Assembly: GCA_022652815.1 (NCBI GenBank)
Contig: JALCRR010000003.1
Location: 1 to 64,000 of the forward strand
Direction of reading: 5' to 3'
DNA: 64,000 nt
Origin: Oscillibacter sp.
Lineage (GTDB): Bacteria > Bacillota > Clostridia > Oscillospirales > Oscillospiraceae
In this document: positions 45,422 through 54,493 of the stretch, one piece after another
Layout of the letters: every line of letters begins with the position of its first letter
How positions within the stretch are numbered: position 1 is the stretch's first letter
Position numbers and translations under genes: made by a program
Notes under the pieces: generated by a model
What the model was told of the DNA's origin: nothing
The model's input: only the letters and a program-made list of their open reading frames with translations
Database searches by the model: none

Positions 45422-46803
45422 TGATTAAGGAATACCGCACCGTAGAGGAAATCGTCAGCCCTCTGATGATGGTCCGCGAAGTCGAGGGCGTTACCTACGA
45501 CGAACTGGTGGAAGTGGAACTCCACGATGGCACCATTCGCCGCGGCAAGGTGCTGGAGGTCAACGGTGACACCGCCGTCGTCCAGCTGTTCGACTCCGCC
45601 GCCGGCATCAATCTGGCGCAGTCCAAGGTTCGCTTTCTGGGACACCCCCTGCGTTTGGGCGTCAGCGCCGATATGCTGGGCCGCGTGTTCAACGGTATGG
45701 GCGAACCCATTGACGGCGGCCCCGAGATTCTGGCCGACGAATACCGCGACATCAACGGTCTGCCCATGAACCCCGCTGCCCGTGATTACCCCAACGAATT
45801 TATTCAGACCGGCGTTTCCACCATCGACGGATTGAACACGCTGGTCCGCGGCCAGAAGCTGCCGATTTTCTCCGGCTCCGGCTTGCCCCACGCCAATCTG
45901 GCGGCGCAGATCGCCCGTCAGGCCAAGGTTCGGGGCGACGAGGCCTCCAACTTCGCCGTGGTGTTTGCCGCCATCGGCATCACCTTCGAGGAATCGGAGT
46001 ACTTCGTGTCCGAGTTCCGCCGCACCGGCGCCATTGACCGTACCGTGCTCTTCTCCAACCTGGCCAACGACCCGGCTGTCGAGCGTATTTCGACGCCCCG
46101 TATGGCACTGACTGCCGCCGAGTATCTGGCTTTTGAAAAGGGCATGCACGTGCTGGTCATCATGACCGACATCACCAACTACGCCGAGGCTCTGCGTGAG
46201 GTTTCCGCCGCCAAGAAGGAAGTCCCCGGCCGCCGCGGCTATCCCGGCTATCTGTACACCGACCTTGCAACGCTGTACGAACGCGCCGGCCGCCGTCTGG
46301 GCTGCCCCGGCTCCATCACGCTGATTCCCATTCTGACCATGCCGGAAGATGACAAGACCCACCCCATCCCCGATCTGACCGGCTATATCACCGAGGGTCA
46401 GATCATCCTCAGCCGTTCGCTTTACCGCCAGGGCATTCATCCTCCCGTGGACGTACTGCCCAGCCTTTCCCGTCTGAAGGACAAGGGCATCGGCGAGGGC
46501 AAGACCCGCGAGGATCATGCCAGCACCATGAACCAGCTCTTTGCCGCCTATGCAACCGGCAAGGACAACAAGGAGCTGATGTCCATTCTGGGCGAAAGTG
46601 CTCTGACCGAGACGGATCTGCTGTACGCTAAGTTTGCCGATGAGTTCGAAAAACGCTATGTCAACCAGGGCTACGAGGAGAACCGCTCCATCGAGGAGAC
46701 ACTGGATCTGGGCTGGGAGCTTTTGAGCATCCTGCCGAAGTCTGAGCTGAAGCGAATCAAGCCGGAGTTGATCGAAAAGTATTGGCCGAAGAAAGACCAG
46801 TAA
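45421..46803 (+). CDS. ntpB: V/A-type ATP synthase subunit B
   Basis: 460 aa. [20 protein letters not shown] start and [20 protein letters not shown], the B-subunit form of the nucleotide loop without a Walker A lysine, mark it as the regulatory, non-catalytic subunit. [20 protein letters not shown] is also characteristic. Its ATG overlaps the ntpA stop by one base. ntpD follows after 12 bases. Confidence 0.96.
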   Translation: MIKEYRTVEEIVSPLMMVREVEGVTYDELVEVELHDGTIRRGKVLEVNGDTAVVQLFDSAAGINLAQSKVRFLGHPLRLGVSADMLGRVFNGMGEPIDGGPEILADEYRDINGLPMNPAARDYPNEFIQTGVSTIDGLNTLVRGQKLPIFSGSGLPHANLAAQIARQAKVRGDEASNFAVVFAAIGITFEESEYFVSEFRRTGAIDRTVLFSNLANDPAVERISTPRMALTAAEYLAFEKGMHVLVIMTDITNYAEALREVSAAKKEVPGRRGYPGYLYTDLATLYERAGRRLGCPGSITLIPILTMPEDDKTHPIPDLTGYITEGQIILSRSLYRQGIHPPVDVLPSLSRLKDKGIGEGKTREDHASTMNQLFAAYATGKDNKELMSILGESALTETDLLYAKFADEFEKRYVNQGYEENRSIEETLDLGWELLSILPKSELKRIKPELIEKYWPKKDQ

Positions 46804-46815
46804 GGAGGGGTTCCC

Positions 46816-47508
46816 ATGGCGAATATCAACGTGAACCCTACCCGCATGGAGCTCACCCGGCTCAAGGGCAAGCTGAAAACCGCCCAGCGCGGTCATAAGC
46901 TGCTTAAGGACAAGCGGGACGAGCTGATGAAGCAGTTTCTGGACACCGTGCGCGAGGTTAAGACGCTCCGCGCTGAGGTGGAAGAGGAACTGATGACCGT
47001 TCACGGCTCTTTTACCGTGGCGTCGGCGCTGATGAGCTCCGAGGCCATGGAGCAGGCATTGCTCTATCCCAAGCAGAGCGTGGAGCTGACGATGTCCACC
47101 AAGAACATCATGTCGGTCAACGTGCCGGTCTACGAGTTCCACACAAAGACCAAGTCCGACAGCGACATCTATCCCTACGGTTTTGCAGCCACCTCCGGTG
47201 AGCTGGATACCGCAGTGGATGCGCTGGGCAAGGTCTTTCAAAAAATGCTGAAGCTGGCGCAGATCGAGAAATCCGCCCAGCTGATGGCGGAGGAGATTGA
47301 AAAGACCCGCCGCCGCGTCAACGCACTGGAATACGTGATGATTCCCAATACGCAGGAGGCAATCCGCTATATCACCATGAAGCTAGATGAGAATGACCGT
47401 TCGACGACCACCCGGCTGATGAAGGTGAAGGATATGCTCTTGAAGGAAGCTCTTGAAGAGCAGAGAGCCCGGGATGCCGCGATTGCCAGACGCGCTGCCC
47501 AGAATTAA
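46816..47508 (+). CDS. ntpD: V/A-type ATP synthase subunit D
   Basis: 230 aa central-shaft subunit made of two long helices. NVNPTRMELTRLKGKLKTAQ start and RRRVNALEYVMIPNTQEAIR near residue 165 are family signatures. AAGGAGGGG precedes the ATG. Last gene of the operon, giving the order H-I-K-E-C-F-A-B-D found in many Firmicutes. Confidence 0.95.
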   Translation: MANINVNPTRMELTRLKGKLKTAQRGHKLLKDKRDELMKQFLDTVREVKTLRAEVEEELMTVHGSFTVASALMSSEAMEQALLYPKQSVELTMSTKNIMSVNVPVYEFHTKTKSDSDIYPYGFAATSGELDTAVDALGKVFQKMLKLAQIEKSAQLMAEEIEKTRRRVNALEYVMIPNTQEAIRYITMKLDENDRSTTTRLMKVKDMLLKEALEEQRARDAAIARRAAQN

Positions 47509-47516
47509 AGGAAAAA

Positions 47517-47548
47517 CAGGGCGGCGCGGAGCTTTCCGCACCGCCCTG
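47517..47548 (+). terminator. GC-rich hairpin after the V-ATPase operon
   Basis: CAGGGCGG...CCGCCCTG with an inner GCGGA/TCCGC stem, starting 9 bases after the ntpD stop. No T run follows, so termination may be partial and allow read-through into the flavodiiron gene. Confidence 0.55.
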
Positions 47549-47573
47549 CAAACGCTAAAGGAGAGAAAGAAGT

Positions 47574-48773
47574 ATGTATTGTGTCCGACAGATCACGGAG
47601 GATTGCTGGTGGCTGGGAGCTTCTGACCGTCGGCTTGCTCTATTTGAAAATGTTTACCCCATTCCCCAGGGCATTTCGTATAATTCATATCTGGTATTGG
47701 ACGAAAAGACCGTTCTGCTGGACACGGCGGATGCCGCAGTGGGAAAGCAGTTTTTCGAGAATCTGGAGCACCTGCTGGCCGGAAGAAAGCTGGACTATGT
47801 GATCGTCAACCACATGGAGCCGGATCACGCGGCAACGCTGGATGAGCTGCTTCGGAGATTCCCGGAGGTGCAGATCGTCGGCAATGCCAAGACGCTCACC
47901 ATGATCGGCCAGTTCTTTGATGGCGACGTATCCGGACAGTTTGTCTCCGTCAAAGAGGGGGAGACCCTGACGACCGGCCGGCATACGTTCACCTTTGTCA
48001 TGGCGCCGATGGTGCATTGGCCGGAGACGATGGTGACCTATGACGCACAGGAAAAAATCCTATTTTCCGCCGATGCGTTCGGAACTTTCGGCGCGTTGAA
48101 CGGGAACATCTTTGCAGATGAAGTGAATTTTGAACGTGACTGGCTGGACGATGCCCGCCGCTATTATGCTAACATTGTCGGCAAGTACGGCGTGCAGGTG
48201 CAAAACCTTCTGAAAAAAGCGGCCGGACTGGACATTCAGTATCTTTGCCCGCTGCATGGCCCCATTTGGCGGGAAAACATCGGTTGGTTTGTCGAGAAGT
48301 ATCAGCGCTGGGGCAGCTGGATGCCGGAGGAACAGGCGGTTGTGATCGTGTACGGTTCTATTTATGGACATACGCAGAACGCCGCCGAGATTTTGGCAGC
48401 CCAGCTTGCGGAAAAGGGCGTTCGGAACATCACCATGTATGATGCCTCCAAAACCGACCCGTCCTACCTCGTAAGCGAGGCGTTCCGGTGCAGCCATCTG
48501 GTGGTGGCCAGCGCTACATACAACGCCGGAATCTATACGCCTGTGGAGACGTTCTTACTGGAGCTGAAGGCACATGCCCTGCAAAACCGCACGGTGGCGC
48601 TGATCGAGAACGGCACCTGGGCACCTCAGAGCGGCAGACTGATGGGAGAGATCTTCGCCTCCATGAAGAATGTGACGGTACTGGAAGATACCGTCAGCCT
48701 AAAATCCTCCGTCAAAGAACCCCAACGGCGGAGCCTTCTGGCACTGGCCGACACGCTGGCACAGACCCTTTAA
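47574..48773 (+). CDS. fprA: Flavodiiron protein (FprA/ROO type)
   Basis: 399 aa. N-terminal metallo-beta-lactamase domain with the diiron ligands in NHMEPDHAATL and later MVHWPETM, FSADAFGTFG and CPLHGPIWR; the C-terminal third is a flavodoxin domain beginning VVIVYGSIYGHTQNAAEI. The enzyme reduces O2 to water, or NO to N2O, protecting anaerobes; electrons come from rubredoxin or F420 type donors. GGAGAG precedes the ATG. No rubredoxin gene adjoins it. Confidence 0.93.
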   Translation: MYCVRQITEDCWWLGASDRRLALFENVYPIPQGISYNSYLVLDEKTVLLDTADAAVGKQFFENLEHLLAGRKLDYVIVNHMEPDHAATLDELLRRFPEVQIVGNAKTLTMIGQFFDGDVSGQFVSVKEGETLTTGRHTFTFVMAPMVHWPETMVTYDAQEKILFSADAFGTFGALNGNIFADEVNFERDWLDDARRYYANIVGKYGVQVQNLLKKAAGLDIQYLCPLHGPIWRENIGWFVEKYQRWGSWMPEEQAVVIVYGSIYGHTQNAAEILAAQLAEKGVRNITMYDASKTDPSYLVSEAFRCSHLVVASATYNAGIYTPVETFLLELKAHALQNRTVALIENGTWAPQSGRLMGEIFASMKNVTVLEDTVSLKSSVKEPQRRSLLALADTLAQTL

Positions 48774-48780
48774 ATGAATA

Positions 48781-48817
48781 AAAAACCTCCGGATGTGAAA
48801 ATGTCCGGAGGTTTTTT
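48781..48817 (+). terminator. Terminator of the flavodiiron gene
   Basis: AACCTCCGGA-TGTGAAAATG-TCCGGAGGTT followed by TTTT. Confidence 0.85.
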
Positions 48818-48827
48818 CTGTTTCCAC

Positions 48828-48856
48828 TTGACAAGTCATGGTAAATGAAGTACAAC
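48828..48856 (+). promoter_or_regulatory. Promoter of the abrB-ABC transporter operon
   Basis: TTGACA (48828-48833), 17 bases, TACAAC (48851-48856). The leader contains repeated AACAAGT elements (48853-48860 and 48882-48888) that may be operator sites for the AbrB-like product. Confidence 0.65.
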
Positions 48857-48914
48857 AAGTATGAAATAACCCACTAATTAAACAAGTTGGAAATATAAAA
48901 TTGGAGGAACTGAT

Positions 48915-49142
48915 ATGAAAAAGGCAAAGCGCTTTGCGGGAGCCGTTACCGTGGGGGAGAAGGGACAGATCGTGATCCCCAAGCAGATCCGTGACCTGTT
49001 CGAAATTGCGCCCGGTGACACGCTGCTGGTTTTGGCAGACACCAGACAGGGGATCGCCATTGTCAAAGACAATGTCCTGTTTGAAAAATTTTCGGATAAA
49101 TTCGGCATGACGGTAGAAGGAGACGAGGGCGATGAGCAGTAA
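48915..49142 (+). CDS. AbrB/MazE-type swapped-hairpin transcription regulator
   Basis: 75 aa. The double-psi SpoVT-AbrB fold is clear in AVTVGEKGQIVIPKQIRDLF and GDTLLVLADTRQGIAIVK. GGAGGA precedes the ATG. It overlaps the ABC ATPase gene by 11 bases and, like other AbrB genes beside BcrA-type transporters, probably represses its own operon. Too short for anything beyond the DNA-binding domain. No toxin partner is seen, which argues against an antitoxin role. Confidence 0.88.
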   Translation: MKKAKRFAGAVTVGEKGQIVIPKQIRDLFEIAPGDTLLVLADTRQGIAIVKDNVLFEKFSDKFGMTVEGDEGDEQ

Positions 49143-49965
49143 TGTTTTGCAGGTCAGTGGGCTTTGCAAGCGTTATCCGCACTTTGCGCTGGAAAACGTG
49201 TCCTTTTCCCTGCAGCCCGGAACCATTACCGGCTTTATCGGGCGGAATGGCGCCGGAAAAACCACAACGCTGAAGTCCCTTTTGAATCTGGTGCATCCGG
49301 ACAGCGGGGAGATTCGCTTTTTCGGCATGGACTTTTGCAAAGACGAATTCGCCATTAAACAGAAAATCGGCTATGTGTCCGGCGGAATCAGCTATTATCC
49401 GAGCAAAAAGCTCAGCACCATTTCCGGCGTAAACCGCAGATTTTACGCCGACTGGGACGAGGACGTTTATCGCCGCTGCGTGAGTCGCTTTCAGCTACTG
49501 GAGGACAAAACGCCGTCGCAGCTCTCCGAGGGCATGAAGGTAAAATACGCTCTGGCGCTGGCTCTTTCCCATCACGCAGAGCTGCTGATTCTCGACGAGC
49601 CGACCAGCGGGCTTGATCCCGTCTCCCGAGAGGATTTGCTGGAGGTCTTTTTGCAGTTGGCACAGGACGAACAGGTGACGATCCTGTTTTCCACCCACAT
49701 TACATCAGACCTTGACAAGTGTGCGGACAACATCCTGTACATTCGCAGCGGAAAAATCATCGAGGATGCACCCCGGGACGCTTTCCTCGCCAAGTACCAG
49801 GTCGTGCAGACGGCGGAAAAGCCGGATGCGTCGGTCATCGGCGCAAGAGAGAGCAAATCCGGCTGGACCGGCTTGATCCCAACAGGAGCCCCTGCTCCCG
49901 CCGGGGCTGAAATTCTGAAAACGGATCTGGAAGCGGTCATGGTTCATCTCGAAAAGGAGGCGTGA
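49132..49965 (+). CDS. ABC transporter ATP-binding protein (BcrA/YtrB-like)
   Basis: 277 aa ATPase. Walker A GRNGAGKTTTLKSL near residue 37, Q-loop region KIGYVSGG, signature LSEGMKVKYALAL (the LSxG form typical of YtrB/BcrA-like exporters), Walker B LLILDEPTSGLDP and H-loop STHITSD. The tail after residue 215 is a family-specific extension. It works with the membrane protein encoded next and would export a peptide, antibiotic or wall-active compound; substrate unknown. Confidence 0.93.
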   Translation: MSSNVLQVSGLCKRYPHFALENVSFSLQPGTITGFIGRNGAGKTTTLKSLLNLVHPDSGEIRFFGMDFCKDEFAIKQKIGYVSGGISYYPSKKLSTISGVNRRFYADWDEDVYRRCVSRFQLLEDKTPSQLSEGMKVKYALALALSHHAELLILDEPTSGLDPVSREDLLEVFLQLAQDEQVTILFSTHITSDLDKCADNILYIRSGKIIEDAPRDAFLAKYQVVQTAEKPDASVIGARESKSGWTGLIPTGAPAPAGAEILKTDLEAVMVHLEKEA

Positions 49966-49968
49966 GAG

Positions 49969-50613
49969 ATGAAAAACTTACTGTACAAGGAATTCCGGCT
50001 TGCGCTGCATCCCACATCGATCATTTTTCTGACGCTTTCCGCCATGCTGATCATTCCCAACTACCCGTACTATGTGACGTTCTTCTATACCTGCCTCGGC
50101 ATTTTCTTCATCTGCCTAACCGGGCGGGAAAACCAGGATCTGTTTTACATGATGCTTTTGCCGGTTCGCAAGCGGGACATCGTGCGGGCGAGAATTGGCA
50201 TGTCCGTGTGCCTTCAGTGCTTGCAGGCGCTGATTTGCGTTCCATTCGCCATCTTGCGCCAGAGCTTCAAGATGCCCGGCAATCAAGTGGGCATGGATGC
50301 GAACATCGCCTTCTTCGGTCTGGCGTTTTTGATGATGGGCCTTTTCAATTTGGCGTTCTTTACCCGTTATTATGCCAATCCCCAGAAGATAGGCAAGTCG
50401 TTTGCCATCGGCAGCACCGTCATTTTCGTGTACATGGGCATTGTGGAAGCCATGACCCATTTCGTGCCGTTTTTCTTGGAGTTGGATACCCCGGACCCGG
50501 AGAATCTGACCAAGAAACTTTTGGTGCTGGCAGTCGGAATTGCAGGATATGCTGTTTTGACGCTGACAGCGTGTAAAAAATCCGAAAAAGAACTGGAAAA
50601 ACTTGACCTGTAA
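49969..50613 (+). CDS. ABC-2 type permease subunit
   Basis: 214 aa with about six hydrophobic segments. Begins LLYKEFRLALHPTSIIFLTL, a common start of ABC-2 permeases, and contains LLPVRKRDIVRARIGM, the cytosolic coupling region. Three bases after the ATPase gene, same transcript. Forms the membrane half of the exporter; probably works as a homodimer. Confidence 0.85.
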   Translation: MKNLLYKEFRLALHPTSIIFLTLSAMLIIPNYPYYVTFFYTCLGIFFICLTGRENQDLFYMMLLPVRKRDIVRARIGMSVCLQCLQALICVPFAILRQSFKMPGNQVGMDANIAFFGLAFLMMGLFNLAFFTRYYANPQKIGKSFAIGSTVIFVYMGIVEAMTHFVPFFLELDTPDPENLTKKLLVLAVGIAGYAVLTLTACKKSEKELEKLDL

Positions 50614-50648
50614 AGGATATTAGCTTCATATAGAAATGAGGGAATGAT

Positions 50649-51686
50649 ATGACCTGGCTTTGGATTTTACTTGTGATTCTGGCGGTTTTCGCAGCAGCGT
50701 TCGCCGCCTATGTCCACAATAATCTGACCTACGATCAAAAACCGATTGCCAAACTGCCCGGCTGCGGGTTTGCGGAAAAACAGGTGACGCTGCCGGACGG
50801 CACGGTTCTCAACTACGGCGAAGGACCCAAGTCTGGCGCGCCGTTGCTGCTGATTCATGGGCAGGGCGTTACGTGGCAGGATTACGCCAAGGTGCTGCCG
50901 GAGCTGGCAAAGAAATTCCATATTTATGCGGTGGACTGCCACGGCCACGGGAAATCCTCATTTTGCCCGGAAAAATACTCGGCTGCGGCCATCGGCAAGG
51001 ATTTGATCTGGTATTTGCAAAATATTGTGGGGGAACCGGCCTATGTGTCCGGCCACTCGTCTGGTGGTCTGATGACCGTGTGGCTGGCGGCGAACGCGCC
51101 GGAATGGGTGCGAGGCATTGCCATCGAAGATGCGCCGCTCTTTTCCACGGAGGAGCCGGAGAAGAAAAACACGTTTGCCTATCAGAGCTCGTTTAGCTTG
51201 ATCCATGATTTCTTGCATCAGACGGAAGAGAAGAACTATTTCGACTACTATCTCCAGCACACGGCGTTTCAGAACATGATTGGTAAGGGCTGGCCAAAAA
51301 TGGTGGAGGCGCTGAACGCCTACCGGAGGAAGCATCCTGACCGCAAGCCGAAGGTGTGGTATTTGCCGCCGTCGGTGAATGCCATCTGGGTGTCGGTGTC
51401 CGACCCCTACGACCCGCTTTTTGGCGAGACGTTTTACGACCAGAGCTGGTTTGCAGGCTTCGATCAGGCGGAGGCACTGGCGCGGATTACCTGTCCGGCA
51501 GTCTTTTTGAAAGCGGCTACCCGCTGGAACGACGACGTTTTGATGGCGGCGCTCAGTGAGGAGGACTGCCAGAAGGTGTGCAGCCTGATTCCCGGCTGCC
51601 GCCGGATCGACTTTCCAAAATCCGGACACGACATTCATCAAGAGAAGCCTGCTGAATTTGTGCAGGCGGTTGAAACGCTGCTGTGA
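50649..51686 (+). CDS. Membrane-anchored alpha/beta hydrolase
   Basis: 345 aa. One N-terminal membrane segment (residues 2-20), then an alpha/beta hydrolase: oxyanion region LLLIHGQGVTWQDYA, VDCHGHGKSS, nucleophile elbow GHSSGG, and a C-terminal His in KSGHDIHQEKP. The catalytic acid is probably in the late VFLKAATRWNDD region. Serine hydrolase of unknown substrate, likely facing outward or held at the membrane. Starts 35 bases after the ABC permease and may be its last operon member. Confidence 0.85.
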   Translation: MTWLWILLVILAVFAAAFAAYVHNNLTYDQKPIAKLPGCGFAEKQVTLPDGTVLNYGEGPKSGAPLLLIHGQGVTWQDYAKVLPELAKKFHIYAVDCHGHGKSSFCPEKYSAAAIGKDLIWYLQNIVGEPAYVSGHSSGGLMTVWLAANAPEWVRGIAIEDAPLFSTEEPEKKNTFAYQSSFSLIHDFLHQTEEKNYFDYYLQHTAFQNMIGKGWPKMVEALNAYRRKHPDRKPKVWYLPPSVNAIWVSVSDPYDPLFGETFYDQSWFAGFDQAEALARITCPAVFLKAATRWNDDVLMAALSEEDCQKVCSLIPGCRRIDFPKSGHDIHQEKPAEFVQAVETLL

Positions 51687-51696
51687 GAATGAGAAA

Positions 51697-51733
51697 AGCG
51701 ACCTCCGTGCATGCACACGGAGGTCGCTCTTTC
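51697..51733. terminator. Terminator between convergent hydrolase and asnA genes
   Basis: AGCGACCTCCGTG-CATGCA-CACGGAGGTCGCT followed by CTTTC; GC-rich and works for either strand. Confidence 0.75.
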
Positions 51734-51749
51734 GTATGTTGGATTGCGT

Positions 51750-52757
51750 TTACAGCAGGGTGACGCCGGCTTTTTCGCAGGTGTCCTGCGTATCTTTGTC
51801 CCACAGGCTGACCTGCACCTCGCCGATGTGGCAGGTGCCAAGCAGCAGCATGCACAGTCTGGACTGGCCGATGCCGCCGCCGATGGACTGGGGCAGCTCA
51901 CCATTCAGAAGCATCTGATGGAAGGGGAGGCAGCGGCGGTCGTTGCAGCCGGACTCCGTCAGCTGACGATCCAGAGAGGTTTCATCCACGCGGATGCCCA
52001 TGGAGGACAGCTCGAACGCACGGCCAAGCACCGGGTTCCACATGAGAATATCGCCGTTGAGTTCCCAATCGTCATAGTCGGGAGCACGTCCGTCATGCTT
52101 TTCGCCGGACTTCAGCTTTTTGCCGATCTGCATCAGAAAGACGGTGTGGTGCTTTTCACAGATGGCCTTTTCCCGCTCGGAGGGGGTCAGCTCGGGCCAG
52201 CGATCCTCCAGCTCCTGGGTGGTGATGAAATAGACGTCGCGGTCAGGGCGGAAGGTCAGCACGGGGAACATCTTGCGCAGATCCTCGGACGTGTCGCAGA
52301 TGGCGGTGACGATGTCCCGCACGGTGTCCTTGAGATACTGAACATTCCGGTTTTCCCGGTCAATGTGCTTCTCCCAGTCCCACTGGTCGACGTAAATGGA
52401 GTGGAGATTGTCCACGATTTCGTCCCGGCGGATGGCGTTCATGTCAGTGAACAGACCGGTGCCCAGCTTGAATTCGTAGCGCTTCAGAGCCAGACGCTTC
52501 CACTTTGCCAGAGAGTGCACCACCTGACCGTCCGTTCCCACGTCGGGAATGTCGAAGGTCACGGGGCGCTCCACGCCGTTGAGGTTGTCGTTCAAACCGG
52601 TGGCGCCGTCCACAAACAGGGGAGCGGAGACACGGTGAAGATTCAGCTTTTCAGACAGGTTCTTTTGAAAATCTGCCTTGATGAATTCGATGGCGCGCTG
52701 CAGCTCGTTGTTGGTCAGCAGCATCTTATAATTTGCGGGAATTGTGCACTTGCTCAT
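51750..52757 (-). CDS. asnA: Aspartate-ammonia ligase (AsnA)
   Basis: 335 aa, class II aminoacyl-tRNA synthetase-like enzyme that makes asparagine from aspartate, ammonia and ATP. Recognised by RVSAPLFVDGATGLNDNLNG, VERPVTFDI, SIYVDQWDWEKHI and the C-terminal GGGIGQSRLCMLLLGTCHIG motif 3-like block. Length is normal. gltX lies upstream on the same strand, 55 bases away. Confidence 0.96.
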   Translation of the reverse strand: MSKCTIPANYKMLLTNNELQRAIEFIKADFQKNLSEKLNLHRVSAPLFVDGATGLNDNLNGVERPVTFDIPDVGTDGQVVHSLAKWKRLALKRYEFKLGTGLFTDMNAIRRDEIVDNLHSIYVDQWDWEKHIDRENRNVQYLKDTVRDIVTAICDTSEDLRKMFPVLTFRPDRDVYFITTQELEDRWPELTPSEREKAICEKHHTVFLMQIGKKLKSGEKHDGRAPDYDDWELNGDILMWNPVLGRAFELSSMGIRVDETSLDRQLTESGCNDRRCLPFHQMLLNGELPQSIGGGIGQSRLCMLLLGTCHIGEVQVSLWDKDTQDTCEKAGVTLL

Positions 52758-52812
52758 GGTATCATCATTCCTTTATCTTTGTAATTTCGGCCAAAATACA
52801 GGGAAGTCCGGC

Positions 52813-54303
52813 TTAACCGCGCAGCTTTTCCATGCCCAGCTTCAAACGGCGAAGCGTTTCTTCTTTGCCAAGAATGTGGCAGATTTCCACAGCGCCGCCG
52901 GGGGTCACCAGACAGCCGGAGGCGGCAATGCGCACCGGCCACATCAGCGTGGCGTTCTTCACGCCCAGCTTGGCGGCAAAATCGATCAGCGTGTCGTGAA
53001 TGGTGTCTGTCGTCCAGGTGGGCAGAGCTTCCAGCACCGGCGTGACCTTTTCCAACATCTCGAGGGAGACGGCGGAATCGGTCTTGGATTTTTTGTTGGT
53101 GAAGCATTCCACGTCGTATGCGGGAAGTGCGTCGAAAAAGCCGATCTTTTCCGGAATGTCGGTCAGCTTTTCGCAGCGTGCCTGCAAAAGAGCGGCGATT
53201 TCCGCTGCGTCGATGGCGGGATTTTTGACTGCCTGGCGGATATACGGCTCGGCTGCCTTGGCAAAATCGGCGGGAGCCATGGCACGCAGATATGTTGCGT
53301 TGAAATAGTCCAGCTTGGCAATGTCAAAGATGGCGGGGGACTTGGAAATGCCGCTGATATCAAAGGCGTCCACCAGTTCAGAAAGGGAGAAAATCTCCTG
53401 CTCGGCCTTGTCACCCTTGGGTGCCCAGCCGAGAAGTGCCACATAGTTCAAAACGGCGGGAGTCACATAGCCCTGCGCCAGCAGATCCTCGTAAGAGGGA
53501 TCGCCGTGGCGCTTGGACATCTTGTTGTGTGCATCCCGCATGACAGGAGAGCAGTGGACATAGGTGGGAATGTCCCAGCCGAAGGACTCGTACAGCAGGT
53601 TGTACTTCGGGGCAGAGGACAGGTACTCGCTGCCGCGAACCACATGGGTAATGCCCATCAGATGGTCGTCCACCACGTTGGCAAAGTTGTAGGTGGGCAG
53701 ACCGTCCCGCTTGATGAGAACTTGATCGTCCAGCGTGTCGTTGTCCACGGTGATGTCGCCGAAGGACACGTCGTGGAAGGTGGTTTTGCCCTCGTGGGGA
53801 ATTTTCTGCCGGATGACGAAGGGATGCCCGGCGGCGAGATGCGCGTCGATCTCCGCTTGGCAGAGGTTGCGGCAGGGGTCCTCACCCCGGTCAAAATTGC
53901 CGGAATCCTCTTCCGACTCGGCCTTTTCACAGAAGCAGCGATAGGCTGCGCCCTTTTCAAGCAGCAGCTGTGCGTATTTTCCGTAAAGATCGCGGCGCTC
54001 CGTCTGGATATAGGGGCCGACGGGACCGCCCACATCGGGGCCTTCGTCGTGGTCGAGGCCGCACTCTTTCAGGGTCTTGTAGATGACGTCGGTGGCGCCC
54101 TCCACCAGACGGCCTTGATCGGTGTCCTCAATGCGCAGAATAAACGTACCGCCCTTGGACCGGGCAATCAGCCAGGTATACAGTGCGGTGCGGAGGTTGC
54201 CCACGTGCATGTAGCCGGTCGGGGAAGGGGCAAACCGGGTGCGAACCTTTCCCTTGGGAATGCGCGCTTCCAATTCTTCAAAAAATGCTTCATTAACAGC
54301 CAT
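52813..54303 (-). CDS. gltX: Glutamate-tRNA ligase
   Basis: 496 aa class I synthetase. HIGH-type motif in APSPTGYMHVGNLRTALYTW (HVGN) near residue 32, and KMSKR in HNKMSKRHGDPSYEDLL near residue 265. A helical anticodon-binding domain follows. GGAGGT precedes the ATG. It may also charge tRNA-Gln for the transamidation route usual in Firmicutes. Divergent from trpS with its own promoter. Confidence 0.95.
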   Translation of the reverse strand: MAVNEAFFEELEARIPKGKVRTRFAPSPTGYMHVGNLRTALYTWLIARSKGGTFILRIEDTDQGRLVEGATDVIYKTLKECGLDHDEGPDVGGPVGPYIQTERRDLYGKYAQLLLEKGAAYRCFCEKAESEEDSGNFDRGEDPCRNLCQAEIDAHLAAGHPFVIRQKIPHEGKTTFHDVSFGDITVDNDTLDDQVLIKRDGLPTYNFANVVDDHLMGITHVVRGSEYLSSAPKYNLLYESFGWDIPTYVHCSPVMRDAHNKMSKRHGDPSYEDLLAQGYVTPAVLNYVALLGWAPKGDKAEQEIFSLSELVDAFDISGISKSPAIFDIAKLDYFNATYLRAMAPADFAKAAEPYIRQAVKNPAIDAAEIAALLQARCEKLTDIPEKIGFFDALPAYDVECFTNKKSKTDSAVSLEMLEKVTPVLEALPTWTTDTIHDTLIDFAAKLGVKNATLMWPVRIAASGCLVTPGGAVEICHILGKEETLRRLKLGMEKLRG

Positions 54304-54338
54304 GAATGTACCTCCATGTACATAACATTACAAATTAC

Positions 54339-54367
54339 ATTATCCCTTTTGACACACGGAAAGTCAA
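54339..54367 (-). promoter_or_regulatory. Promoter of gltX-asnA
   Basis: Minus strand: TTGACT (54362-54367), 17 bases, GATAAT (54339-54344), 35 bases before the gltX ATG. Confidence 0.7.
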
Positions 54368-54409
54368 GAACGGATTCCTTATTTTCGCGTATTTTCCGAC
54401 AGTCCCGGA

Positions 54410-54438
54410 TTGCACTTTTTGCGGGGCTATGCTATACT
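54410..54438 (+). promoter_or_regulatory. Promoter of trpS
   Basis: TTGCAC (54410-54415), 17 bases, TATACT (54433-54438), 55 bases before the start codon. The leader is too short for a T-box. Confidence 0.75.
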
Positions 54439-54493
54439 TTATCAGTTAGATTTTGCTCATTTCAGAAAATGTAGTAGATAGATGAGGTGTACC

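Noticed and set aside
45352..47241. Open frame of 629 codons opposite ntpA/ntpB/ntpD
   Set aside because: It shadows well-conserved genes on the other strand, has no ribosome site or family, and reflects GC-rich third positions.
51711..52784. Open frame of 357 codons opposite asnA
   Set aside because: Antisense shadow of asnA without its own signals.
52744..54474. Open frame of 576 codons opposite gltX
   Set aside because: Antisense shadow of a clear glutamyl-tRNA synthetase; low-complexity composition and no known domain.
54304..54493. T-box riboswitch before trpS or gltX
   Set aside because: The leaders are only about 20-50 bases after the promoters, and no T-box sequence or terminator pair is present.
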